This document shows positions 38,146 through 49,638 of a DNA stretch of 64,000 nt, in pieces. The notes beneath the pieces were generated by a model. It searched no databases. It saw nothing but the letters and a program-made list of their open reading frames with translations, and was not told the DNA's origin. The stretch lies in the NCBI GenBank assembly GCA_013397455.1, contig VYZB01000275.1, positions 1 through 64,000 on the forward strand. The letters run 5' to 3'. The stretch is from Crotophaga sulcirostris (taxonomy: Eukaryota > Chordata > Aves > Cuculiformes > Crotophagidae). The stretch's first letter is position 1. Each line of letters opens with the position of its first letter. Position numbers and translations under genes: made by a program.

Positions 38146-40697
38146 GGAACATACGAACAGGAACATGTTTGGTTGTATAGAGCTCAATGATTGTGATGAC
38201 AAGGTCAAGTCCTTACAGATAAGGATGAGGGGGAAGACCAACAAGGCAGATATCCTGCTGGGAGTCTGTTGCAGACCACCCAACCAGGATCCATTCTACA
38301 AATGGCTGGCAGAAGTTTCACAGTTGCTAGCCCTTGTTCTCGTGGAGGACTTCAGCTTAAAGAATGCGTGCTGGAAATACAACACAGAAGAGAGGAAACA
38401 GTCTAGGAGGTTTCTGGAGCGTGTGGAAGCTAACTTCCTGACACAGCTGGTGAGCGAGCCAACCAGGGAAGTTGCCTTACTTGACCTCCTGTTTGAAAAC
38501 AGAGAAGGACTAATGGGAGATGCGGTGGTCGGAGACCATCTTGGGCACAGCAAGCTTGAAATCACAGAGTTCTCTATTTTTGGTGAAGTAAAACCACTGC
38601 CATGGACTTCTAGAGGGCAGAGTTTGGCATATTCAGGACAGTCCTGAAGGACAAAGAAGTCCATGGAGACTGGACATTCAACAAGAAGAAAGTCTTAAAG
38701 GTGCAGGCAAGATCATGGGCCTGGTTGAACAGGGAGCTTTTGCTGGGACTCAGGAAAAAATGAAGAGTTTAACACTTTTGGAAGAAGGGTCAGCCAACTC
38801 AAGAAGAGTACAGGGATCTCGTTAGGTTATGCAGAGAGAAAATTAGAAAGGCAAAAGCCCAGAAAGAACACAATCTGGTTGCTGTTGTAAGAGATAACAA
38901 AAAATGGTTATACAAATATGTTAACTCAAAAAGAGACCCAAGGAGAATCTCCATATTTTATTGGATACAGAAGGGACCAAGGATGAGGAAAAGGCTGAGA
39001 TGCTTAATGTCTTCTTTGCTTCAGTCTTTAATAGTCAGACCAGTTATCCCCAGGGTGTTCAGCCCCCTGAGCTGCAAGACAGGGATGGAGAGTAGAATAA
39101 AACCCCCATAACCCAGAAGGAAACAGTTAAACACCTGCTACTGCATCTGGACATTCACAGGTCTATGGGGCCAGATGGGATCCACCCGAGATTACTCAGG
39201 GAGCTGGCAGAGGAGTTTGTCAAGCCACTCTCCATCATTTATCAGCAGTCTTGGTTAACAGGGGAGGTCCCAGATGGCTGGAGACAGCCAATGAGATACA
39301 CCCCTACAAGAAGGGCTGGAAGGAAGATCCAGGTAACTGCAGGTCTGTCAGCCTGACTTCAATACAGAGGATGATTATGGAGATGTTAATCTTGAGTGCT
39401 CTCAACAGGCATGTGCAGGACAACAAGGAGATCAGGCCCAGCCAGCATGAATTCATGAAACACAGGTTCTGCTTGACCAATCTGATCTCCTACTATGATC
39501 AGGTGTCTCACCTAGTGGATGAGAGAAAGGCGGTAGATGTTATTTACCTCGACTTTAGCAAAATCTTTGACACTGTTTCTCACAGCAATCTCTTAGACAT
39601 GCTGGCGGTTCATGGATTAAACAGATGTACCCTTCACTGTGTAAAATCTGGCTGGATGACCAAGCCCAGAGAGTTGTGGTGAATGGATCTAAACTCAGTT
39701 GGTGGTCGGTCACAAGTGATGCTCACCAGGGCTCAGTGCTGGGTCCAGTCCTGTTCAATATCTTTATCAATGATCTGGATAAAGGGATTAAGTGCTTCCT
39801 CAGTAAGTTTGCAGATGACACCAAATTGGGCAGGAATGTCAATCTGCTTGAGGGAAGGAAGGCTCTGCAGAGCAACCTGGACAGGCTGTATCGATAGACT
39901 GAGGTCAATTGTATGAGGTTTAGAAAGGCCAAGTGCCAGATACTGCGCCTGGGTTGCAGCAACACAATGCAATGTTAAAGACTTGGGAAATAGTAGCTGG
40001 ATAAATTCCTGCTGGAAAAGGACCTGGAGTGCTGGTCAACAGCCAGCTGAACACGAGCCACTAACATGCCCAGATGACCAAAGAAGGCCAACAGCATCTT
40101 GGCTTGTATCAGAAATAGTGTGGCCAGCAGGAGTAGGGAAGTGATTGCCTCCTTGTAGCTGTTGCTGATGAGGCTGCACCTGAAATCCTGTCTTCAGTTT
40201 TGGGCCTCTCAGTAAAAGATATTGAGGGATTGGAGTGAGCGTGTCCACAGAAAGGGCAACAAAGCTGGTGAAGGATCTGGAGTACAAATCTTATGAGGAG
40301 TAGCTGAGGGAACTGGGACTATTTAGTCTGGAGAAGAGAAGGCTGTGGGGAGACATTAAGGTTCTTAACAATTACCTGAAAGGAGGTAGTAGCGAGGTGG
40401 ATGTTGGTCTCTTCTCCCAAGTAACAACTGATAGGTTTAGAGCAAATGACCTCAAGTTGCACCAGGGGAAGTTTGGATTGGATATCAGGAAAAACTTATT
40501 TACTGAAAGAGTGATGAAGCATTAGTATAGGCTGCCCAGGGAAGTCGTGGAGTCTTCTTCCCTGGAGGTGTTCAAAAAACATATAGACATGGCACTTTGG
40601 GACATGGTTTAGTAGGCATGGTGGTGTTGGGCTGACAGTTGGACTTGATGGTTTTAGAAGCCTTTTCCAGCCTTAATGTTTCTATGATTCTATGACA
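38146..40697 (+). mobile_element. CR1 retrotransposon, longest copy, endonuclease fragment to 3' end
   Basis: About 2.55 kb of a CR1 element whose full length is usually about 4.5 kb; the 5' UTR, ORF1 and the start of ORF2 are absent. The first frame (to 38647) is the C-terminal half of the apurinic-type endonuclease: ILLGVCCRPPNQ, LVLVEDFSL, SRRFLERVEANFLTQLV and SEPTREVALLDLLF are recognisable. The family's GDFN motif has become EDFS and the catalytic SDHE motif has become SKLE. Reverse transcriptase follows in at least three frames. MGPDGIHPRLLRELA is at 39165. Motif [16 protein letters not shown], is near 39540-39580, with motif B ([16 protein letters not shown]) and motif C (FADDTK, 39808-39825) in another frame. 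A TAG at 39895-39897 and a TAG replacing a codon after KH at 40523 interrupt the C-terminal part. The 3' end is a GTTTAGTAGGCATGGTGGTG type with ATTCTATG octamers. The element is clearly dead. Confidence 0.95.
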
Positions 40698-42477
40698 CAG
40701 GATGAGGCTCTCCTAGCATGGATCTGTACGTCATGGAAATTTACCCAGTCAGTGCTTTGTTGTTGATGAGATCAAAGGCAGTGCAATACTTATCTAATGA
40801 AAGCAAATACATACCTGTAATCTAAAACTCTAACAGGTGAAGCTTCTGGGACTATAGTTCAAAGGATTTTTGACTGAAAGATTTTGGATATATGCTGAAA
40901 ATAATTCTAAACTATTAACTCCATGTGACATTCAAAGAGTTATCTCTTTGACTGATCATATATAAAAATTAAAGAAGATTTACACTTAGTAAGGCATATG
41001 CATAGTGAAAATCTTTTATATGATTACTTTCAATGTGGGCAAAATTCCCAAGTTCACAGGTTCCTCACCATTTAAAGACTTTTTATCCCTGTATCTTTTC
41101 TGCCTTCCACTTGTAACAATCAATCAATTTTACATAGCTTAGGGAAAATAACTTTGCTGCACTACTGCAGAAGTGCTTTATGATTTTGGTTATTCCCTTT
41201 TCTGACTGTCCATTTGAAACTCTGAGGAAGGAAGAGCTTGGAGAAGGAAGAGGGGCTGTACCCTGAAATGATCTCAAGTCACACTATGAGAGCACTTCAG
41301 AATAGGAGGAGGTGCCCTGTTCACTGTTAAGGTGACAAATTCAGGTTTAGTATCTTATTTCAATTTTTTCTTCTTCTATATAATCTTGAGGAAAATAGCT
41401 GAGACTTCTGTAGTCCAGTCCCTGTCTCTAAAGGAAATCATAATTGTTATAATGGTAATAAAACCTGTCTTTATTTTGAAGATGAATACAAGACAAGATG
41501 GGGATATTTGGGTAGTGTGGTAATAGGGAGGTCCCATAAGTAGCTTAGATGAATAATGCACTCATACTTGCAGTTAAATGAAAATCCTAGTCCCTGGGTT
41601 TGACTTTTGGAATCGGACATGGTTAGTCTTTCTACTATTGCTATTATTGGGTTTGATAATATTAGACCTATTTGCATGCTCAAGCAATGTACTGCAACTT
41701 AAAACTTTAACTATGGGATTGACATTTTATTTTGAAGTTGTTCATTTGACAGTGACTATATAGACTAACAGATCTGAACTATTTCTAATGCAGCTTTTTA
41801 TTTAAGCTTATTTCTTTTCATAAGAATGTTAGAATTATTTTCAAGGACTGGACTAAACTGCCAGTGAGTATTAGTAATATCATTAATAAAATCACTTTGA
41901 AACAATGACCTCTCCCTGGGGTGAGCTTTATTTCCACCTAATGTTGGTTCTATGCGTAGATGTCAATAAAAGACTTCTCCTGGTAGATGCTCCATATCTA
42001 CTTCTCTTAAAGGGAGTCGATAGGACTTTCTGATATCTGGCAGAAGTTTGAGGCCTTCATCTTAAATCCATGACCTATTTTTAATTCTACATGTAATGAA
42101 GTCATTCGCTTTCAATGAAGATTTGTATCTTCACATTAACTCATTAACTACACTTGTAAACTGCCACTGAAGCAAGTAGAGTTTACAAGAATCTGGATAC
42201 AATGTTGGCTTTTATTGGTAAAATGCAATTACAATGGTAATTGGTTCTTATATGTCTGTGTGACACTTTCTTGGCACTAACTTTTCCCATTTCTGGATTA
42301 CCTTTTCTCTTCCAGTGCTCCTCAATATGCTTTAGTATTGGAGCCAATAACCTGGTGACCACTGAGAGGTTATACTTGGCAGGTTTAGAACACAGATACA
42401 AGGTTGAAAGATTCAATAGTTTGCAAGAGTTTTTATACCAATTTCTCTGATTGGCTGAGTCTCTTGGACCATGTGGC
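40698..42477. other. Unassigned non-coding sequence
   Basis: No repeat recognised. A minus-strand open stretch ending in a good splice-donor-like AAAAG|GTAATC at 42296-42305 is discussed in the findings. Confidence 0.5.
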
Positions 42478-42747
42478 AAGCTTCATCAGGGGAGGTTTAG
42501 GCTCGATATTAGGGAAAAGTTCTTCACTGAAAGGTTGATTGGGCATTGGAATGCTTTGCCTGGGGAGTTGGTGGAGTCACCGTCCCAGGAGGTGTTTAAG
42601 AGGAGATTGGATGAGGCACTTAATGCCATATGTGGTAATGGGTTGGTGTTGGTGTTGGTGTTAGTGTTAGTGTTGGGTTATAGGGTGGAATCAATCTCAA
42701 AGATCCTTTCCAACTTTGTAATACTGTGATACTGTGGTATTGTGAAT
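42478..42747 (+). mobile_element. CR1 retrotransposon, 3' end fragment with expanded hexamer
   Basis: A short 5'-truncated copy beginning at the [19 protein letters not shown] segment of the ORF2 C-terminus. It continues through [13 protein letters not shown] and [12 protein letters not shown]. The usual ATGGTTTAG end has mutated to ATATGTGGT, so the stop is lost and the frame runs on into the 3' UTR to a stop at 42729. The 3' UTR hexamers are expanded: three TTGGTG and two TTAGTG units at 42643-42672, where relatives at 46 and 56 kb have one of each. The tail is ATACTGTG, ATACTGTG, GTATTGTG. It has the same 3'-end type as the copies at 0, 9.6, 46.1 and 56.6 kb. Confidence 0.93.
42643..42678 (+). 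repeat. Hexamer microsatellite inside CR1 3' UTR
   Basis: Units TTGGTG x3, TTAGTG x2, then TTGGGT. Read in the run-on ORF2 frame this encodes alternating Val-Leu. The expansion is private to this copy within the window. Confidence 0.9.
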
Positions 42748-43530
42748 TACAAAATTACCTTTAAATATGATGCGAGTTTACCTGCTGATGAGCAATCTCC
42801 ATTTTGCAGACCTTCTTTTAATTTTGGTTTAGTTTTATCTGGAAAGAATTAGGTTCTTTCACCTTCAGGATCATTTTTTCCATACTATCTACCCGAGATG
42901 AACTGATGACAAATTATTTTATGTAACTTTTTTAATGATTGAGTGTCTTGAAGACCACCCACCTAAGCCTTTATGCAGTCATTGAGACATATTACCATTT
43001 CTGCACCCTACTGCAAATAAACCTAAGTGTAAATGAAAAAAAATGCCAGGTGGCTGAAGTGGGAAGTGGAGGTAACAGAATGATGTGATGCTGTCAATTC
43101 TTCACTAGTCAAAAGCAGTAATCACAGCCCACAAAATGAAAATAAATACAGTCATAATCACCTCCATGATACTTTATGAAAGCTCCCTTGCACAAGATCC
43201 ATTGTAACTCAGCAATTCCAAGATGAGTACAACCTAGATACTGCTTCACACCTCTTTGAGCACTGCTGTACACTCAGACTTTTTCCTGAGCACATCGAAA
43301 ATAAAAGGAAAAAAAGAAAAAAAAATTGTTCCTGCATGAAACAAGGTGGGGATCCTTGGAGAAAGTTATTCTCCGAGTCGTGAACTTGACAGTAAAAGGG
43401 TTTTACCATGAAAGATTTGTCAGCATGGTGCTAATACCAGCTTCAGTCAGATGAGTTTTTAAAAAAACATCGCCAAGAAAAATAAATGTAAATTCATCAG
43501 TCTCTAAAACATCCGAAGGTGGTAGACAAA
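42748..43530. other. Unassigned non-coding sequence
   Basis: AT-rich DNA; nothing recognised apart from an A-rich purine run near 43300-43326. Confidence 0.5.
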
Positions 43531-43630
43531 CTCCTCAGGATACAGATGAGAAAGCTGAGGCCCCGCAAGATGAGATCCATTTTAGAAGTTGTGCTTTGTC
43601 CAAGTTCATGTAATAATAATGTGAGTAAAG
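43531..43630 (+). mobile_element. MIR-like SINE remnant
   Basis: ACAGATGAGAAAGCTGAGGC (43542-43561) is a near match to the MIR segment ACAGATGAGGAAACTGAGGC. It is followed at the right distance by ttgtccaagttcatgtaata, corresponding to TTGCCCAAGGTCACACAGCTA. Divergence is high; the 5' part is not recognisable. Confidence 0.55.
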
Positions 43631-46071
43631 ATATCGTTGGAAAATACAGAAGCCTCTTTACCACTCATTCTTCTTTCCTTCTTTTTAACAAAGGTATATC
43701 TGTAACATTATTCAGTAGAAAAATTTCTTTAAAAAAGGATTTATTTGTGGGAGAGTGGGGGAATTGCCCTATTTCTTGCGGAACCAGTTGTCACCTTGCT
43801 TGGATTCTGAAGAGGCACTGATATGCAATTCTCAGCTCTACATTCAGTGAAGTCAGAAGCATTTAGGCATGTCCACCACTTTTGAACTTTTGCCTTCAGC
43901 TCAAAATCAATTCTTGCAAGAGCTGAAATAACATTTAATTCTTTGCCAGAATACAAATCAAGCCAAAATCCAAATTCTTTGGTGTTTGTAGGTTGACTGA
44001 AAAGAACACTGACAGAATTCTTCCATTGATATTTGTCAGGGAATTTCCAGGCTGTTGTGGAAGGTTCTATATTTTCAGAAGGTCCATATGCAATCAGCAG
44101 AAGTAGGTGTTCAATAATCAATAAGCACATCTGCAAGCTTAATCAGTATGATTATTTGGAGTGGTATTACAATCTGTGAATGAAGTAATCTCTTTGTTTT
44201 CTGCTCTACTGACCAGAAATTTTTCAGCTTGTTAAGGGTTGAATTAATTTAGCAACAAAGAGTGAATTCAAAACCACAAAGCTGTGAGTAGAACGATTCA
44301 GAATTAAGACAATTCAGACAATACTGTGCAAAGTCAAGAAATGTTAATCTGCCTAATGTCTTTGTTATGGATGAATATTACTATAAAGAAAAATTCATAT
44401 TTAGCATAAGAGACAGACCAAAAATTTGTGTGTGCATGCATGCGCGCACATGTGTGTGTCTTTTCCCATTGTGGAAGTTTTATTTTCTTCTGTAAACAGA
44501 AATAACACTGTGATTTAACTCTCTTACTTTGTTTTGCAATTGGATGCTTATGAATAGAATAACTGTGGCAGCAAATATGTCAGGAACAATCAAAAGGTTG
44601 TCATATATTTGTATAAAATATTCATCAGATAACTTGAAACTGAACAAATTTATAAAGCATGTTGTTCCAGCTTTGCTTACACCAGGCACAGTAGGAAGGA
44701 TTGGTTCCATTGACATCCATAGAAATTCTCACATTTGAGCAAAGACGCACAGTCTTGTTTGAAAGTATTTTGTTCCTTTTTCTTTTTTTCCTTTTATTAT
44801 CTTTATTTTTTCACGAATAGGCAATTAGATAAATAAATACAGTAGCAATTTCCTTTTGACAATAAAAGCTCCTAAACTACCAGAAAAACTTACCTGGGAA
44901 CACAATGGATTTTCCAGCACTGAAAGATATTGAATCACATTTTTATATATTGCAAAATAGTTGTTTGATGCAAAAAATGACTGAGCAAGAAGCTCTTTTT
45001 GTTTTCCTGTGCTTATGGAAGAAGTTAAAATGTAATTTTCCTTTCTGGCTCTAGAATTTATGAATCTATAACACTTAAACTATATTTGCAGATGATTTTT
45101 AAAAGATAATGGAAATAGCTTAATAATACCCATTGTTAGCTGAATGGATTTTGTTTGCCTCGTGCCGTTCACCGTATACTTATTGTCTATATATACCTAT
45201 AGATATAACATATGCAGAAGTTATAGAATATTTAAATGTAGATCTAATTTAAGTGAATATAAACTTTTGATCTAAAAAATAAACACTCTAACAATAGGAA
45301 AAATTTCAATCTGTTGAGACATATTTGAGTTATTTTGTAGTAATTGGCTTGGCAGCAGCTTCAGTCACAGATTTCTGTTTCACAGATTGTCCCCAAATGA
45401 ATAAAAGGTTTGCTTTGAAATATAATTAATACTGTGTTCAGCTGCAAGACTTTCTCAGGTTGTCAAAGGAATTTGAAGAAGGTAGTTAAAAAAAAAAAAG
45501 AACAGAATGAAATAAGTAAGCCAAATTCAAATATGAGTTGGAGGACAGCAGGGAAAAACACAAAGTGGACTGAAATAAATGGCAAAAGTCTTTCAGGCAT
45601 TCATTTCTTTATAAATCAACCATCAACAAATACTCCAATAAAGTTCCATGAACTATACAAATGCTTTCATATTGTCTGTTAGGGTCACATATAATGATTT
45701 AAAATTTGGTTGTGAAGTGTATATACATTACAAAAGTGTACAGACAAGAAAACTTGACTTTTCCAGTGCTAAAATAATAAACACCTCCTTCATATACACA
45801 TTCATTTGTACTTTAAAGTTATCTGTGACTGTTTTGGGGTCAGAAAGACTGTTTTGGGAAGTCTCTGACTGACTCAGAGTGCAATGTGCAGCACAAATGG
45901 AAAAACAGGGGCAATTTTAATCCACATCACAATTAAGGGGGTTTTCAGACCCTGCCTCATTAGGTGCTGTGTACTACATTTGTTTTCTCTCATTTTGTGC
46001 AGCATGAGATTCTGGATGTGCACACAGGACAGGGTATATGATTCTTTGTTGGCAGTGAAATGATGATGGTC
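43631..46071. other. Unassigned non-coding sequence
   Basis: Contains a 131-codon minus-strand frame at 43741-44136 with weak exon character (see findings), the alternating purine-pyrimidine run at 44427-44459 and a 12-A run at 45488-45499. Nothing else recognised. Confidence 0.5.
44427..44459. repeat. Alternating purine-pyrimidine run (possible Z-DNA)
   Basis: Thirty-three bases of unbroken pyrimidine-purine alternation made of TG, CA, TGCATGCATG and GCGCGC segments. The central GCGCGCAC is the most Z-prone part. The alternation is seen directly; adoption of a left-handed helix is inference. Confidence 0.85.
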
Positions 46072-46377
46072 ACTTCTCTGAGGTGACCAGTGACAGAACT
46101 AGAGGACATGGACTCAAGATTCGTCAGGGGAAGTTTAGGCTTGATATTAGGAAAAAGTTCGTCACTGAAAGGATAATTAGCCTTTGGAATGCGCTGCCCA
46201 GGGAGGTGATGGAGTCGCCGTCCCTGGAGGTGTTTAAGGGGAGATTGGGATTGGATGAGGCACTCAGTGTCATGGTTTAGATGATGAGTTGGTGTTAGTG
46301 TTGGGTTATAGGTTGGACTCGATGATCTCAAAGGTCCTTTCCAACCTTGTAATACTGTGGTACTGTGATACAGTGAA
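46072..46377 (+). mobile_element. CR1 retrotransposon, 3' end fragment, nearly intact ORF2 C-terminus
   Basis: 5'-truncated just before the last codons of ORF2. An open frame from 46083 to a TAG at 46278-46280 encodes [38 protein letters not shown] and [18 protein letters not shown]. The extra Gly-Leu comes from a 6-bp in-frame tandem duplication (ATTGGG/ATTGGA, 46243-46254). The 3' UTR has one TTGGTG and one TTAGTG hexamer, then the GGTTGGACTCGATGATCTC block and ATACTGTG, GTACTGTG, ATACAGTG tail units. It is too short to be active; its sequence is close to the 56.6 kb copy. Confidence 0.94.
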
Positions 46378-46987
46378 ATGAAACCAAGAATCTGGTGTTC
46401 AGGACCAGGCTGTGGTAGAGCTGGAGATGGCATCCAATGGCATTGCTGGGGCTGGAACTAGTAGCCCCAGGTCATGGGCCATGGGCAGGGGTGGGAAGAG
46501 ACCTCCATAGGGATGGTAAGGGCTATTATTGCCCTCAGAGACCTGACACAACCCATTTTTCCTCTAAAGTCCACCTGTGGACTACTGAAAGGAAGTGGGT
46601 CCTTGACATTATAGGTGCCCAAGTCCCATGGACAACTAACCACCAAATCCGCATAGCAATGTTTGTAAAACTTCCTTGATACTTACCTGCATCTTTTATG
46701 GATTAACAGTTTAAAAGTTATTGCTGATGGTTTTGCAATGCACTCCTTCCACTCAAGAAGAGACCAACAGCACTCACTGATAACTGTGAACAGTTCAAGT
46801 CAACAGAAGCTCTATAATGTACAATGGACAAAGAGTTTCATAGGATGTTCTTCTGTTGTAGCACCTGCTATACTGAGACCTTCATGCTGAGGGCTGTTCC
46901 TGAGGTGGTATTGGAAGGTAGCTCTGGTTCATACTGCTTCTTACCCCTGGTTTAGTTTTTGTTAGGGAAATACACATGTGAATTGCT
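46378..46987. other. Unassigned spacer between two CR1 copies
   Basis: About 600 bases, locally less AT-rich near 46420-46640, with overlapping open frames on both strands (46437-46679 plus, 46458-46646 minus) that show no domain. Confidence 0.45.
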
Positions 46988-47698
46988 AAATCCAGTCAGT
47001 GGCTTGTCAGAAGTGGTGTTCCCCAGGGTTCAGTGTTGGGCCAAATTCTGTTTAGTGTATTTATCAATGTCTGGGTGAGGGGATTAGGTGCACCCTTCGT
47101 ATGTTTGCAGATGACATCAAATTGTGAGGAGTGTTGATCTACTTGTGGGTAGGAAGGCTCTGCAGAGGGATCTGGACAGGCCGGATCAGTGGGTCGAGGC
47201 CAACTGAATGGGGTTCAACAAGGCTCAGTGTCATGTCCTGCACCTGGGTCACAACAACCCCATGCAAACCCTGGGGAGGAGTGGCTGGAAAGCTGCCTGC
47301 TGGAAAAGGAACTGTGAGTGCTGGTTGACAACGGCTAAACATGAGCTAGGAGTGTGGCACCTTATTGCTCTCTACAACTGCCTGAAAGCAGGTTGTAGCA
47401 AGGTGGATGTTTGTCTTTTCTCCCAAGTAACAAGTGATAAGATGAGAGGAAATGGCCTCAAGTTGTGTCAGGGGAGGTTTAGATTGAATATTAGGAAAAA
47501 TTTCTTTACTGAAAGAGTGGTGAAGCATTGAAACATGCTGCCCATGGAAGAGGTAGAGTCACCATCCCTGAAGGTGTTCAGAAAACGTGTAAATGTGGCA
47601 CTTTGGACCATGGTTTAGTAGGAATGGTGGTGTTGGGCTGAGGGTTGAGCTACATGATCTTAGAGGTCTTTTCAACCTTAGCGACTTTATGATTCTAT
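46988..47698 (+). mobile_element. CR1 retrotransposon with internal deletion
   Basis: It starts at RT motif B (RSGVPQGSVLGP-like, near 47010-47045), then runs through a decayed motif C region (TTTGCAGATGACATCAAATT, 47103-47122) and the [20 protein letters not shown] segment. After the AAACATGAGC block at about 47347 the text jumps to CTTATTGCTCTCTACAACTG (47361). In the complete relative at 60 kb these are separated by roughly 290 bases of thumb-coding sequence. The C-terminal [20 protein letters not shown] segment follows and ends at a TGA after KH (47529). The 3' end (GTTTAGTAGGAATGGTGGTG, ATTCTATA) is of the same type as the 38 kb copy. It is inactive. Confidence 0.93.
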
Positions 47699-49045
47699 AT
47701 CAGGTGGACCATCCTTTTTGATCAACAAAAAGAGCTGGCCACTTCAGATTTCTAAAAATTTAAGTCTGAATAAAAAGAAAATGACCTTTGTACCTTTATA
47801 AACAAAAGGAGGAATTGCAAGTGTTGATGACAGAATAGTATTTCCCAGATGAAAAACTAGAAAAATATAGCTAAATGTAGTAAATATCTAAACTGAGTTC
47901 ACTCTTATTCAGAATCCAAAATGTCAAAATCATCTTTGCTTTGCCTAGATCTCAGTTGGGTAGATTAAGAACACAAATATATGCAAGAACTGTCTCACTG
48001 CTACATTTGGGTGATCTTTCTTTTATCCCAGGTGACTGGGGAGAGCTAAAGAGTTTCTGGTATCCAAGCAGGAGGACATTTGATAGTCAGTCAATTTGGG
48101 GTGTTTTACTTGCCATGTTGGATGTTTTTTTCTTAAAGATTGGGGTAAAACCTTTAAATATCATTTGTTTCATTTTCAGGCAGCTTCCTTTTATGTAGTT
48201 CAGGTCATCCAACCAGGAAAACAGAATAATTTTGTGCCAGTGTGCCTATATGTAACACCACATCACTACACTTAGAGCTCAACAGGATCTTGATATTGTC
48301 AGAGATTATTTACAGTGAATTCCCCATATTAGCTATATTCCTTCCCCCCACCTCCCCATCCCACAATTAATTACCAGTGAATTAGTGCCATTAGTTCCAT
48401 ATTTTTTCCAGGGGTTTTGGGAGCACAAGGATGTACCTGTCGTTTGCATGCTTCAATCTAGCTTCACAGAGGGGTAAGGATTAGCATGAATCTCACACCG
48501 AGACAAGTTGATGTATGAAATGAAGCTGTTTAAAAAGGATACTGTGAAACAGTAGAGAGAAGAGAGAGATTGAACATGTGGCTTACTGTATATCCTAAAT
48601 CTGGCTGGAAGATGGGCTTTGAACAAGATGTTATTTTCCACATGGGAGTAGCATTGCTACAGTAAAATGCCAGATTTCATCCATCATAATGTCATGGCTC
48701 ATATTAAAATGTCTTGAGGGACCTGAGGGAGGGATGGGCAAAAGACATCAAATCAATTTTCAGGCAATTGCTACGGTTTTCAGAACCTAAGCCCTATGTG
48801 ATGGTGTTATGGTTGCACAAAGGGACTCTATAAATAAGGTCCATATATCAAGAGAGGAAGTAATTTAGAAAAAGGCAGTTGATTTGACTTTTGCATGAGG
48901 CTGAACATATGGTGAAGTACAACCAGGTTATCGTTCTATATATTCCTCACAGAGATAAGCACCAAATCTATATTTATGAGAAATTAGCACATCAGTGTAG
49001 TCCTAGAACTGACAGCTCTGGAGTAGAGCACCTCTTATTTATCAA

Positions 49046-49099
49046 AAACAGAAATAAAAAAAAAGGGAAAAAAAAGGAAAAAAGAAAAATAAAAGAGGT
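49046..49099. repeat. Purine-rich low-complexity tract
   Basis: A-rich sequence with interspersed G and very few pyrimidines on the plus strand. Confidence 0.8.
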
Positions 49100-49602
49100 A
49101 TAAAGTTATTTATTTTACAAATTTTTAACTTAGCATTTATTTATGAGATATGCAAGTCAAACAACATTATATAGTTAGTTATTTCTGGAAGTTTGAGCAT
49201 AAACATTCCTGCAGAAATGGGACTTTTCTTACAAGATGTTTTTGAACACCGAGAGTGGGAAATTAGACCCAGGATAATCTTGTGATAAAAGCAAGTAGAC
49301 TTTTAAAGTTTAATAGTGTACATAAACAAGCAAAAATAGATTTATTATGATTTTGTCAAAACAAAAAATGTCCTGAATACCCTAGCATGCATGGGGCAAT
49401 GTTTGTACAAGATCATCAAGCAGGTGTCTTAGAAGCAAATCAATCTACCTAACAGCTTACTATTTCTGGATAGTTCATCCACATAGGAACGTCTCTGTTT
49501 CTAGATGGGTCTCCTGCAAAAAAATCAACAGATATGATATCAAAACATCTGAGTAGCGCCACATTCCATCTGGAAACAATAGGATGCAGGGAGTTGCTTG
49601 TG

Positions 49603-49638
49603 AAGGGTCTTAGAAAAAATAAGGGTCTTAGAAAAAAT
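49603..49638. repeat. Perfect 18-bp tandem duplication
   Basis: AAGGGTCTTAGAAAAAAT occurs twice with no mismatch or spacer (49603-49620, 49621-49638), followed by the first four bases of a third copy. The absence of divergence suggests a recent slippage event or a local assembly artefact. Confidence 0.95.

Noticed and set aside
38296..40287. Minus-strand frames inside the 38 kb CR1
   Set aside because: These are also antisense shadows of CR1 ORF2 and not independent genes.
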